The position numbers and the translations under genes are program-made. Positions 8,524-17,295 of a stretch of DNA of 64,000 nt are shown here, one piece after another (the first letter of the stretch is position 1; every line of letters begins with the position of its first letter). Source of the DNA: VXRJ01 sp965246995 (lineage in GTDB: Bacteria > Acidobacteriota > Vicinamibacteria > Vicinamibacterales > UBA8438); assembly GCA_965246995.1 (NCBI GenBank), contig OZ252008.1, positions 2,914,001 to 2,978,000 on the forward strand, read 5' to 3'. The notes beneath the pieces were generated by a model, which was not told the DNA's origin, made no database searches, and worked only from the letters and a program-made list of their open reading frames with translations.

Positions 8524-11034
8524 GCAAAGACGATTCCAAGCGCGCTATCGTAGCGCAAACCGTCGCAGATCTGCCCGTCATGTCCCAGCGGTGCGACTAG
8601 CACCGTCTTGCGCATCCATTCTGGCCAAGCCTCGCGGACGGCCCTGATTTCTGGGCGGTCCTGATCGACACCCTCCAGTTTCCAGTAACGCGCGGCCGAG
8701 ACCAACACTTCGGACGACTGCCAGCCGAACGAGCCCTCGCCCACCCAAGGCGACAATCTCCCGAGCTCTTCCCGCGCTAGCCGCAACGTCACCTGCGGAA
8801 TGCCTAAACGCGTTGGGAAACGCTCGTCGTCGAAGACACGCCGCATCCGAGGTTGGTCGTACGCGTCCTCCGCATCGAGCACTTGGTTGAGTGCCTGCTG
8901 CGCCTCACTCATCTCGCGTCCTATCGTTTCTATCTCTTCCCCCTGGAGAGCTTCTGGAACCTCGAAAGGGGCTTCTCCATGAATGGCCTCGATCAGCTCG
9001 CGCAGCCTGCCCGGCGCCTGGATCACTCCCCTGTCAAAGAGCGCCTTCGCGGTACGCCATTGAACGTCCTGCGGATAGACCAGCGCCCCTGGTCCAAGGA
9101 CTCGTTTCAGCCAGCCAGAGTCCTCGACCCGGTCCGGGTCCGGGGCCAGCACATGCAACGCAGGTTCAGGAACTGGACGACCCGTAGCCGGGCGTAGGTC
9201 CATATGCCGCCACAGGCGCCCGGCTCTCTGAATCAGTGATCCCATCGGGGCCAAGTCAGTGACCATCACGTCGAAGTCCAGGTCTAGCGAAGCCTCGACC
9301 ACCTGCGTCGCGACCAACACCCTCCCTTCCCTACCGACGCCATCGCGGCCGAAACGCGCCTGCAAGGCCACCTCACGTGTCAGCCGGTCGGCAACCGTGA
9401 ATCGTGCGTGCAGCAGGTCCGTCTCGATTCCTGCTTCGCGCAATGCCGTGGCCGAGGCGATTGCCCCACCGACAGAATTTCGGATCCACACACACGCGGC
9501 ATCCTGCTCGAGAGCGCTCTGCACCAACTTGATGGCAGCGTCTTCATCTTCCAACCGATGCACGGCTATGTCACGACAGGTGTGCGGAGCGGGATCCGGT
9601 TGCGTGCTCTCGACTGCCCGCCCGACGACGGTCAGCATCGGATAGGCATCGTCCGAGACTTCTCGAGGCCGTCGAATTCCGAGACCTTTCTGGAATGCCT
9701 TCCCGTAGCCAGAACGCATTCCGAGCGGCAATGTTGCCGTCATGACGATTGCCGATCCCCCTAACAGCGCATGGAACTGCAGGAGGCGTTGCAACTGCGC
9801 TTCCATGTAGGGATCGAATTCATGCGCTTCATCAACCACCAGGATGTGTCCGGACAGAGCCCGAAGGCGAAGGGTGTTGAAACGGGTCGGTAGCACCGCC
9901 ATCAGCGCTTGGTCGATTGTGCCAACCCCAACGTCGGCCAGCAGGATCCGCCGTCGGTCGTCCGCGAGCCACGATCCGCAACTCGGACCGCCACCCGGGT
10001 CGGATCCGTCGCGTCCCTGGATGGTGCGGAAGAGTTCGTTCATCTTCGCCCGTCCATGCGTCAGCGCCAGAGAGGGACAGCCTTCGAACAGCCGCGGCAC
10101 GATGGCTTCCAAACGCGCCAGCATCGCGTTTGACGTCGCCATCGTCGGCAGCGCGAAGAAGAAACCCATTTCCCTTTCCCTCCGCCATCAGGCGGGCGGC
10201 AAGAACCAGTGCAGCTTCGGTCTTGCCCGCACCTGTCGCGTCTTCGATCAGGGCCAGCACGGGACCGTCTGGCAAGTCGATATGCGCTACTGCCTCCTGC
10301 ATCGGACGAGGCTCTACGCCAACAGGCAGAACCCGTCCGGCACCGTCGGGCAACGGCCGGGACGAATACAACCCGGCCTCGGAGATAGCGCTCTCCGCCC
10401 AAGCCAGAGCCTGATTCCAATAACCTGGAATAGGTGTTCCGGGGTCCTGTGGACCGAACCAGGTCGGATTCGAGCCGATCCAGTCAGCCTGCACGGTCAG
10501 CCCACACAAGGCCCAAGAGAGTCGTCGGGCTTCGGATTCCGTCATTCCGCCCAGCGATGCCTCCGGAAAGAGCGGCGCCACTGCTTCGATTGCCTCTCCG
10601 GCGCTCCGAGAGGCCTCGGCTCCGATTTGCTTCGCCTGATCTTCGTACTTGCGATGGTCCAAGTGCTCTGGCGGGCCTCCGTGATGGCCAGCGACAGCGG
10701 CATAGAGAATTCGCCGGACACCTAGCGTCGACGCGATAACGTTGGCGACCGAGTTGTCATGATCGCGCAAGAGCCGATAGCTGTGCTGCCAGTGGCGCAA
10801 ACCTGAATAGGGGCGGCGCAGCAGCATCGAACGAAACGAAGAGCTGAACTTGCCGAGGTCGTGCAGGACGACGAGAAACGCCGCTGCTTGATCGCTTGCC
10901 TGGGAGCCGGTCAGCGACTCTCGAGCCATCAGGCACGTCGCCACTGCGCCGACATCCAGCATGTGCCAGAGCGCGGAGTGAGGACGGCCGTCGATCATTT
11001 TGCCGGGCCATGCTTCGATTTGTTCCGGGGTCAT
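8520..11034 (-). pseudogene. cas3: cas3 (HD nuclease-helicase), frameshifted
   Basis: Cas3 is the nuclease-helicase that degrades DNA bound by Cascade. The first frame (about 10170-11034) has the HD domain (VLHDLGKF, HWQHS, GHHGGPPEH) and the Walker A motif EDATGAGKTEAAL. The second frame (8520 to about 10169) has FALPTMATSNAM, the DEAH box ILVVDEAHEFDPYM, MTATLPLG, and motif VI QRAGRLWRH. The switch is in GGGAAAGGGAAATGGG (complement of 10165-10180). Dropping one A at 10169-10171 restores a single ORF of about 837 residues. The ATG at 11034 begins MTPEQIEAWPGK. The indel could be a real loss of function or a sequencing error; no slippage signal of known type is evident. Confidence 0.9.
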
Positions 11035-11118
11035 ATATCGTGGCCGGCTCCTGATCCGTGCCGTCCTCGACTGCGAGTTTGCCTCACTGTGGAAGGATTG
11101 GTGAGGGTATCCGACACC

Positions 11119-11628
11119 ATGAGCACCTTCGTCGCAATCGACTTCGAGACAGCCAACTCCCGATCCGACAGCGCCTGCGCAGTAGGCCTCGCAGCCGGTT
11201 GCGAGGGGCGCATCGTGCTCTCGCGAGCCTACCTTATCCGACCACCCACCGGACGATTCACATTCACGGGGCTCCACGGCCTGGACTGGGACAAAGTGCG
11301 GGACGCGCCAACCTTCGTCGAGCTCTGGCCTACGCTTCACGGCTGGCTCGATCGCGCCAAATTCCTTGCCGCCCACAACGCGTCGTTCGACCGGCGTGTA
11401 TTGCACGCCTGCTGCCGGCGGTACCGGGTGCGCCCGCCGCGGACGCCGTTCACCTGCACGGTGCAGCTCGCGCGCGCACAATGGGGAATCCGACCAACGA
11501 GGCTGCCCGACGTCTGCCGGCGTCTGCGAATCCCGTTACGTCACCACGATGCGGGAGAGGACGCGCTGGCTTGCGCGCGGATCGTGCTTGCGGCCGAAGC
11601 CGCTGGTTGGCGGCGCGGGAGGCACTGA
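11119..11628 (+). CDS. DEDDh 3'-5' exonuclease, DnaQ-like
   Basis: A 169-residue stand-alone exonuclease of the DnaQ/epsilon fold. The four acidic motifs are visible: Asp and Glu in VAIDFETAN (residues about 5-13), Asp in HNASFDRRVL, and His...Asp in HHDAGEDALACA. The ATG at 11119 is preceded by GAGG. An in-frame GTG lies at 11101. It starts 84 bp from cas3 on the opposite strand, so both may share a regulatory region. In several I-E systems a DnaQ domain is fused to Cas2 and trims prespacers. A role in spacer processing is inference from position; general DNA repair is the alternative. Confidence 0.85.
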   Translation: MSTFVAIDFETANSRSDSACAVGLAAGCEGRIVLSRAYLIRPPTGRFTFTGLHGLDWDKVRDAPTFVELWPTLHGWLDRAKFLAAHNASFDRRVLHACCRRYRVRPPRTPFTCTVQLARAQWGIRPTRLPDVCRRLRIPLRHHDAGEDALACARIVLAAEAAGWRRGRH

Positions 11629-11811
11629 GAGCGAGGGTTGCCGACCCGCGCGCCAATCCGGGCGATGGCATGCCCAGCCCGCTCCATTCCTGAACGCTCA
11701 CGGCCGGGTCGGTGTGGATGTCCACTCGGGCTTCCCTCCGGAGAACTGGTTGGCTCGCACCTTCAGTTTCCTCGGTCGGGACCGAGCGGACAACCTATTG
11801 AAAGATCACAA

Positions 11812-12609
11812 CTAGTCTCCGAGATGCTCCCGGAGAAACTCCAGCGAGCGCGGCCACGCGTCTTCCGTCGCGCGCCGGTTGGCGGACAGGCCTTCCTGAG
11901 CTTTCAGAAAAACGGTCGCCCCCTCGTAGACGACCGCCTCGTAGGGCTTGCCGGCAGCGGCCATCGCTTCGGTGGTCCGGTAGACCGTCGCGGCCGTCCG
12001 AAGCTCGCCCCCATACAGGCCGAGTACCGGCGCGGCAATCCGTCGGTAGTCGGACTCTCGCCCGTGAGCGGCGCCGTAGAAGACGATCACCGCATTCAGG
12101 TCGGGCTGATCGAGTGCGTAGGCGAAGCCTGCCGACCCGCCCCAACTGAACCCGACGATGCCCACGCGTCCGTTGGTCGCCGGGAGGTCGAGGGCCCAGC
12201 TTCGAATCGCATCGAGCCGGCTGCGGCCATCGGGCGCCATACCCGATAGGAGATCCGGGGCAACCGCGATGAATCCTTCGGCCGCGTAGGCATCGGTGAT
12301 GCTCCGTACCCAATCGGACAGCCCATAGAGATCGTGCACGACTATCACGACCGGCGCGGGCGCCTGCTCCGGATACACCACCCAGGTCGGTACTCGCACC
12401 GCGCTGCCCGGCAACTCGATCTCCACGAGATCAGTCCGCCGGGGTGAAGCCTCGAGGTCGCCCCGCGCCGTTGCTCCACTCGGCGGTAAACCGGCAGCGG
12501 ATGTGGGAGGAGGCGCCGCGCCACGGGCGACAGTACCTATCACCGCCAGCATGCCGCCGACCTGAAGGGCGGCAACGACGAGGAGAACGGCCGGGACGGA
12601 CCTTGCCAC
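11812..12609 (-). CDS. Dienelactone-hydrolase-family protein, probably membrane-anchored, degenerate active site
   Basis: A 265-residue alpha/beta hydrolase with an N-terminal signal or anchor segment (PAVLLVVAALQVGGMLAVIGTV). The fold is recognisable from VVIVVHDLYGLSDWVRSITDAYAAEGF and the nucleophile elbow GFSWGGS, with Ser in place of the usual Cys. The regions that should supply the catalytic Asp (usually near YGGxD) and His (usually YxGAGHGF) read YGGELRTAA and YEGATVFLKAQ, so neither residue is present. Either other residues serve, or the protein no longer hydrolyses dienelactones. It lies 45 bp downstream of the cytochrome/propeller gene and could be cotranscribed. Confidence 0.8.
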   Translation of the reverse strand: MARSVPAVLLVVAALQVGGMLAVIGTVARGAAPPPTSAAGLPPSGATARGDLEASPRRTDLVEIELPGSAVRVPTWVVYPEQAPAPVVIVVHDLYGLSDWVRSITDAYAAEGFIAVAPDLLSGMAPDGRSRLDAIRSWALDLPATNGRVGIVGFSWGGSAGFAYALDQPDLNAVIVFYGAAHGRESDYRRIAAPVLGLYGGELRTAATVYRTTEAMAAAGKPYEAVVYEGATVFLKAQEGLSANRRATEDAWPRSLEFLREHLGD

Positions 12610-12654
12610 TTGGAGCTGGCCTTACCTGGCGCGTACCTGCGCGCCGTTCCCGAA

Positions 12655-14562
12655 CTACTGCCCTTCTGTCGTATCGGGAGACGGCACCGGGAACGGATAC
12701 CCGGGCGGCCCGTGCGTATAGAACGCCCCGAGTGAGTCGATCTTGTCCATGTCCGGATACAGCACCCCGAAGGCGGGCGCCTCACGGCTGCCACGCGGCG
12801 AGTACCAGACGGCGCCGTCCCGGGTGACCTGGATCTTGGGCGAGTCGGCGTGCCGCTGCGGCTTCGGATAGAACGTGAACTCCTCGCTGCGCGGATCGAA
12901 CTTCCAGAGCGAGGCGCCGTACTCGCCGTCGGTCCGCTGGCCGACATCGGCGGACCAAATGTTGTCGTCCGGGTCGGCGGCAACGTCATACGGTTCCGCG
13001 TTCTGCTGCGGGATCGTCCACTCCGTCATCTTGCCCGTGGACTGATCCAGCTTGACCAGCTTTCCGGGGCGCTTGCCGGCCGAGTAGATACCCCACCAGA
13101 TGTTGTTCTGGGAATCGACGTTCAGGCGCCGCGTGTGCGCCGGATAGGTCGGGGCCGTGAACTCGGTCCACGAGTTGTTGGACGTATCGAACTTGACGAT
13201 CTTGCCGCCGCTCCAGAGGGCGATCCAGATGTTGTCGTTGCGGTCGGCCACAACACCGTAGGGAACGGCGTGCGGAGTCGGGATACGGAACACGGACACC
13301 TCGCCCGTGGCCCGGTCCCACTTGCTGAGGGCTCCGCCCATGATCCAACCGACGTAGATGTTGCCCTTCGAGTCCATTGCCAGCGACTGCAGGAACTTCG
13401 TCGGGTTGCGCACGACACCGTCGGGATCCATCGGAATCTGGTATTCGAACTCCTCGGTCTCGGGATTGAACCCCAGGAGCCGCTTTTCCTTGTCCCCCGT
13501 GCGGCCCCGGTGCTCCGGCAGCCAGATCAGGCCGGACGGATCGATGAGAATCTCGTGGTTGCCGTTCCGGGGATCGGGATAGAGATATTCCTTCTGCTCG
13601 CCGGTGCGCGGATCCAGCTTGACCAGCCGGTGCGGAACGCCGCGATCGACCAGCCAGACGTTGCCATCCGCATCGAAGCGCGGATCCTGTCCGTAGCGTC
13701 CTACCCCATCCCGGACCCACCGGGCATCGTTGGTGCCTGCATCGGCTCCATCCACAGGCAGGTAGTACTCGATGTACATCGCCTTGCCGAGAGCCTCTTC
13801 ATCGACCGGCGTCTGCTGATCGATACGCACGCGCCGAGCCTTGCTGTCGGGCCCGAAGTTCTTGACGACATAGGCCAGCAGGTCGTCCCGGTCCTGCCGG
13901 CCGAAGCGGAACACCGACGCCCGGAAGGAAAGCAACCCCTGACCGTATCGGGTGGGATCCTGTTCCCCGAGCGTGCTGCCGACCATGTGGTCGATCCAGG
14001 ACATCCACTGTCGCTCGGTGCCCGGTCGGGTCGGGAAGAAGTTTTCACCGTGACACACCATGCAGACCTGCTCGGCGACCTCTTTTCCCGGTCCCGGCGG
14101 GTAGATCTCGTCGTAGCTCGCGTACTCGAACGGTCCCGCCGCGCCGCTCTCCATTGCGGTCCGGCCAGCCGGGATGACGAGCGGGGGCGCGTCGCCCGAG
14201 AGCTCACCCAACGTGAGATTGATCTCCGCCGCGGCACCGGCGCTCAACGTCACGGTCTGGACGTCCGACTCGAGATGCTTCGTGCTGGAACTCACCTCGT
14301 AGGTGCCAGGAAACAGCGCGACAGCCCGGTAGCGTCCCCCGTTCGTGTACACCATGTACACGATCCCCCTGTCGACGTTGCGAAGGTAGACTTGCGCCGC
14401 CGTGAACGCCTGGGAGGCGGTCACGGTCCCCGACAGCGTTGCTGTTCCCGGCACGGCCGCCTGGAGACCGATCCCGGTCACGGCCAGAACCGACGCGCAC
14501 ATCGCCACGGCAAAGAGCCGGGCCCGAAATCGGTTTGCGCCACGCATCTTCGAAAGCACCAT
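12655..14562 (-). CDS. Secreted carboxypeptidase-regulatory / cytochrome c / streptogramin-lyase-like propeller protein
   Basis: A 635-residue exported protein. The ATG at 14562 is chosen because AAGGAG lies 6 bases upstream. The order is: signal peptide (about 12-38), a carboxypeptidase-regulatory-like beta domain (TATLSGTVTASQAFTAAQVYL, residues about 40-115), a single haem-binding CMVCH motif near residue 170 in a cytochrome-like segment, then a long propeller (residues about 260-600) with repeated DxxGNIWxA/DNIW units as in Vgb/SMP-30-like lyases. It probably acts in the periplasm in electron transfer or sensing linked to an unknown substrate; true lyase activity is unproven. Confidence 0.8.
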   Translation of the reverse strand: MVLSKMRGANRFRARLFAVAMCASVLAVTGIGLQAAVPGTATLSGTVTASQAFTAAQVYLRNVDRGIVYMVYTNGGRYRAVALFPGTYEVSSSTKHLESDVQTVTLSAGAAAEINLTLGELSGDAPPLVIPAGRTAMESGAAGPFEYASYDEIYPPGPGKEVAEQVCMVCHGENFFPTRPGTERQWMSWIDHMVGSTLGEQDPTRYGQGLLSFRASVFRFGRQDRDDLLAYVVKNFGPDSKARRVRIDQQTPVDEEALGKAMYIEYYLPVDGADAGTNDARWVRDGVGRYGQDPRFDADGNVWLVDRGVPHRLVKLDPRTGEQKEYLYPDPRNGNHEILIDPSGLIWLPEHRGRTGDKEKRLLGFNPETEEFEYQIPMDPDGVVRNPTKFLQSLAMDSKGNIYVGWIMGGALSKWDRATGEVSVFRIPTPHAVPYGVVADRNDNIWIALWSGGKIVKFDTSNNSWTEFTAPTYPAHTRRLNVDSQNNIWWGIYSAGKRPGKLVKLDQSTGKMTEWTIPQQNAEPYDVAADPDDNIWSADVGQRTDGEYGASLWKFDPRSEEFTFYPKPQRHADSPKIQVTRDGAVWYSPRGSREAPAFGVLYPDMDKIDSLGAFYTHGPPGYPFPVPSPDTTEGQ

Positions 14563-14656
14563 GGCCTGCTCCTTGGTCAATCCGCGGGTTGTATCGTGAA
14601 GAGGATGCGCCCGGCGGTAGACCAAGTCAAGCCCCGGTCATCCGCCGCCGGCTGGC

Positions 14657-15118
14657 CTAGCCGACCGGAAAAAAGATGTCGGTTCGCCACTTCGACGGGT
14701 CCCGCTCCACGCCGGGGTCGGTGACATGGACCTCCCACGGTGCTCCCGCACCCTCGAGGCCCTGCGACTGCATCCACTCCGTCAACCCTGCCCACGCGGA
14801 GGGCAGTTTGTCGTACGGCCCCAGGTGGGTGACGGTCGCCATGGTCCCGGCGGGCAACTCGCCGGCCTTAATGCGGCCCTTGCCGGCGATGGGTGACGCA
14901 ACAGGTATCGCACACTCCATGTCGACGTCTTTTCCGTCCATCGAGTAGTAGATCGCGAGAGGCATCCCGGCCGGAGCCTGTCCCTGCGACTGGATGTATC
15001 CGAAGATCTCGCCGAAGAGCGGCCCCATGAGCTGCGCGAAGTTGTCCACTGTTGTCTTGGTCCGAATGCCCAGGATGGGCTGCGCCTCGAGTTGCTTCGT
15101 CTGGAATTCCGGCTTCAT
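14657..15118 (-). CDS. GyrI-like small-molecule-binding domain protein
   Basis: A 153-residue protein made only of a GyrI/AraC effector-binding domain. Typical features are the N-terminal strand QLEAQPILGIRTKT, GKGRIKAGELPAGTMATVTHLGPY in the middle, and the C-terminal WEVHVTDPG...TDIFFPV. The ATG at 15118 follows AGAGGA at a good distance. The longer frame upstream of it has no support. No DNA-binding domain is attached, so it probably binds a hydrophobic ligand or toxin by itself. The neighbouring VOC gene is divergent. Confidence 0.82.
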   Translation of the reverse strand: MKPEFQTKQLEAQPILGIRTKTTVDNFAQLMGPLFGEIFGYIQSQGQAPAGMPLAIYYSMDGKDVDMECAIPVASPIAGKGRIKAGELPAGTMATVTHLGPYDKLPSAWAGLTEWMQSQGLEGAGAPWEVHVTDPGVERDPSKWRTDIFFPVG

Positions 15119-15295
15119 CAGCGAATCCTCTCCTCTTTCTCTCATCAACACGACCGACTGCCCCCGCAACCACGCGACGGTCACCCCTGTCCGGCGAGCC
15201 GCCGCGAGTAGGATAGTTCCGCATCGCGCGCGGAACATCCGCCTGCAACGGGCGGTCACCCTTGGGACAGGCGGCGCGGATGCCGGAGGATCGCA

Positions 15296-15729
15296 TGAAG
15301 AACCCACCCGACGGCTGGCCGAGGATTGCGCCGGCGGTGTTCTACGACGACGCCGCGGCCGCGATCGAATGGCTCACCCGTGCCTTTGGATTCACGGTGC
15401 AGGTGAAGGTCGAGAACGATCAGGGACAGATCCTGCACTCGCAACTGGTCCTGGACGGTGGACTCATCATGATCGGACAGGCGGGTCTGTCGCCGGACCG
15501 GGATTACCTGAAGTCCCCGCAATCGGTGGGCGGCGCGAACACCCAGTCGCTAGCCCTGCACGTTGACGACGCCGACGCCCACTGCGAACAGGCGCGTGCG
15601 GCCGGCGCCGTCATCACGGCCGAGCCGGCGACCCAGGACTACGGCGAGGGTTACTGGACGGAACGAACCTACCAGGCCCGGGACCCCGAGGGGCACCACT
15701 GGTGGTTCATGCAGCGCCTGAGCGGATAA
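15296..15729 (+). CDS. VOC-family (glyoxalase/bleomycin-resistance-like) protein
   Basis: A 144-residue single-domain VOC protein of the PhnB-like branch: PAVFYDDAAAAIEWLTRAFGF at the N-terminus, SLALHVDDADAHCEQARAAGA in the middle and YQARDPEGHHWWFMQRL at the C-terminus. The ATG at 15296 has GGAGG five bases upstream, better than two earlier in-frame starts. The substrate cannot be told from sequence. It is divergent from the GyrI-like gene, and the two may share a promoter region. Confidence 0.85.
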
Positions 15730-15771
15730 CGCACTCCCGCTCCGGCGCCCGGTGACAGCAGATCCGGCGCC

Positions 15772-15915
15772 TCACCGGGTCCCGTCGGTTCGCAGCGCCG
15801 CATACCGTTTGTCGATGAGTTCGCCCATGCGCTCGCGGCGGAACTCCAGAAAATCGGGAACGCGGTCCATGCCGCCCACGGGCGCGTTCCACCGGAAGTT
15901 GTCGATAGCAGCGCC
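15772..15915 (-). pseudogene. C-terminal fragment of an unidentified protein
   Basis: Reading the minus strand gives about 47 in-frame codons ending at TGA (15774-15772). The sequence (FRWNAPVGGMDRVPDFLEFRRER and so on to ALRTDGTR) looks protein-like, but there is no start. The frame is lost where the GIY-YIG fragment on the other strand begins (about 15915). It is therefore probably the 3' end of a gene cut by a rearrangement. I cannot name the family. It belongs to the patchwork of broken genes at 15.8-17.3 kb. Confidence 0.45.
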
Positions 15916-15920
15916 GGCTC

Positions 15921-16388
15921 GTGGTCCGTGAGTTGTGCCAGAAGTCCGGCCTGTTCGAGCAGCACAGGCTGTATAGACGCAGTGAAATCGTTGAAACGCT
16001 GCGGCACGAGTTCGTCAAGCGTGGTGGGGACGACAACACCCGGAACGACGACGTGGCTCCCGTGCTGAAGAAGTGGCTGCTTGGGCCCTCCAGCCCCTTT
16101 GAGAAGGTAACACGGGGGCGATATCGGTTTCTCGGCTTCGAAGGCGTGACCGAGCAGGCCCTCGATGTGGAAGCTCAAGGCAGTGCCGGGAGCAACGCCG
16201 CCAAGGACGATGCGCCGGTTCCCGAGCGCGAGATCGGCGCAGGACCCTGCGAAGTGTACGCGTGGTGTCTGCCGAAGTATCAGGCAACTTCCGGCGCTCA
16301 TTGGCCGATCAAGATCGGCAAGGCAGGACCGGACGGATTGAGACGGAGGTTGCGTGATTTTCAAGAGAACCTTCCCGAACGGCCGCGC
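15921..16388 (+). pseudogene. GIY-YIG-type nuclease gene, N-terminal fragment
   Basis: About 155 codons. The first 80 residues resemble a small helical or winged domain (LYRRSEIVETLRHEFVKRGG, KVTRGRYRFLGFEG). A GIY-YIG-like core follows: CEVYAWCLPKYQ, HWPIKIGKAGPDGLRRRLRDFQENLPERP. Homology stops near 16380. The rest of the domain, including the usual catalytic Glu region, is missing, and the DNA continues as the tail of an antitoxin gene in another frame. The start (GTG 15921) may not be original, because upstream sequence switches abruptly to a fragment on the other strand. Confidence 0.55.
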
Positions 16389-16474
16389 ACGTCACGGTCG
16401 ACGATTGGGCTCGGCTTCCCGAAGACCTTGTCGAACGCCTCGACCACTACCTGTACGAGGACGATCGCACGTGA
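16382..16474 (+). pseudogene. Antitoxin gene, 3' remnant upstream of the PIN toxin
   Basis: In a frame different from the GIY-YIG fragment, 30 codons encode VTVDDWARLPEDLVERLDHY and end at TGA (16472-16474), overlapping the GTG start of the PIN gene by 4 bp. This layout and sequence are typical of the small antitoxin preceding a VapC-type toxin. No start codon lies between the upstream TGA (16355-16357) and this segment, so the N-terminal part is gone, most likely through the deletion that fused it to the GIY-YIG fragment. Confidence 0.5.
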
Positions 16475-16911
16475 GGCCCGTATTCGCAGACACGGTTTAT
16501 TGGATCGCCACGGCTCTTCCGAACGATCAGTGGCGCGTCGCGGCCAGGGAAGCGCGGCGGCGACTTGGACGAGTCGAGCTCGTGACTACCGACGAAGTGC
16601 TTACCGAATTCCTCGCGGCGCTCTCCAAGGCAGGGCCGCGAATTCGCTTGGCCGCGACGCAAACGGTGCGCGCGATGCTGTCCGGTTCGAATGTGCGTGT
16701 GATACCCCAATCGAGGGAGTCGTTCAGTAAGGCACTGGATCGTTACGAGGTGCGTGGCGACAAGGAATACAGCCTCCAGTACTGCGCATCCATGAACGTG
16801 ATGGAGGCCGAATCGATCACGCAAATCCTGACCAACGACCATCATTTCGAGCAGGAAGGATTCACGGTGCTCATGAAGCGGAATGTCGCCCGACAAGCGC
16901 CGGGCAGGTGA
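16471..16911 (+). CDS. PIN-domain protein (VapC-like toxin)
   Basis: A 146-residue PIN domain starting at GTG with RPVFADTVYWIA (first Asp), TTDEVLTEFLAAL (Glu), RGDKEYSLQYCASM, and LTNDHHFEQEGF (last Asp). PIN toxins usually have a third acid in SLTDC; here it reads SLQYC, so one of the four acidic ligands is missing. The 4-bp overlap with the antitoxin remnant shows a former toxin-antitoxin operon. With the antitoxin truncated, survival of the toxin gene implies weak activity or loss of expression. Whether it still cleaves RNA cannot be told here. Confidence 0.8.
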   Translation: MRPVFADTVYWIATALPNDQWRVAAREARRRLGRVELVTTDEVLTEFLAALSKAGPRIRLAATQTVRAMLSGSNVRVIPQSRESFSKALDRYEVRGDKEYSLQYCASMNVMEAESITQILTNDHHFEQEGFTVLMKRNVARQAPGR

Positions 16912-17059
16912 CGCCAGCTCACGCGCCGGGGACCTGCGGGGCTGCGGCACACTATCACCCCGGCATCTCCCGCAGCATGGTCACGATCCCGATCCGTCCA
17001 CGGACGGTGCTCTCGGCCCGCTGACATCCGGCTGAGAACGAGGGACACGTTGAGGGGAA

Positions 17060-17295
17060 GCGATCACCTGCGCCAGCGCCGCCTCGATGACCTTGCGCAG
17101 GTGGTCCGTCTCCTCAGGCGGCCTCCGCCTTGACGTGCCAGATGGGCGTGAGGATCTCCAGCACGTCGGCGCTGTTGACCTCGGAGACGGGCCGGCTGCC
17201 GATGCGCCGGAAGGCGTAGCGTTCGAGGCTGCGGATCCAAGCTTCGGGTCCAGGTCGGCTACACGAACAGGTACAGGCCCTTGTACGGATATTAG
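17060..17295 (-). pseudogene. Decayed tyrosine integrase with two internal deletions
   Basis: Three blocks match the intact integrase at 19336-20568 in the same order and strand. 17066-17105 matches about 19468-19507 (catalytic-domain end). 17113-17235 matches about 20051-20160 (core-binding region, with VKAE..., SADVLEILTPIWH). 17262-17290 matches about 20413-20445 (the GMYLFVQ region, here GLYLFV). The sequence between the blocks is missing. It is a remnant of a second, related integrase, and marks an older element boundary. Confidence 0.75.

Noticed and set aside
11119..11628. The exonuclease as a Cas4 or a Cas2-fused DnaQ domain
   Set aside because: It lacks the Cys cluster and RecB motif of Cas4, and cas2 is a separate normal-length gene 9 kb away.
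12655..14562. Virginiamycin B lyase (antibiotic resistance)
   Set aside because: Only the propeller resembles Vgb; the added regulatory and haem domains and the length of 635 residues argue against a resistance enzyme.
12850..14724. A 624-residue plus-strand ORF
   Set aside because: Antisense shadow of the cytochrome/propeller gene; it has no motif and no ribosome-binding site.
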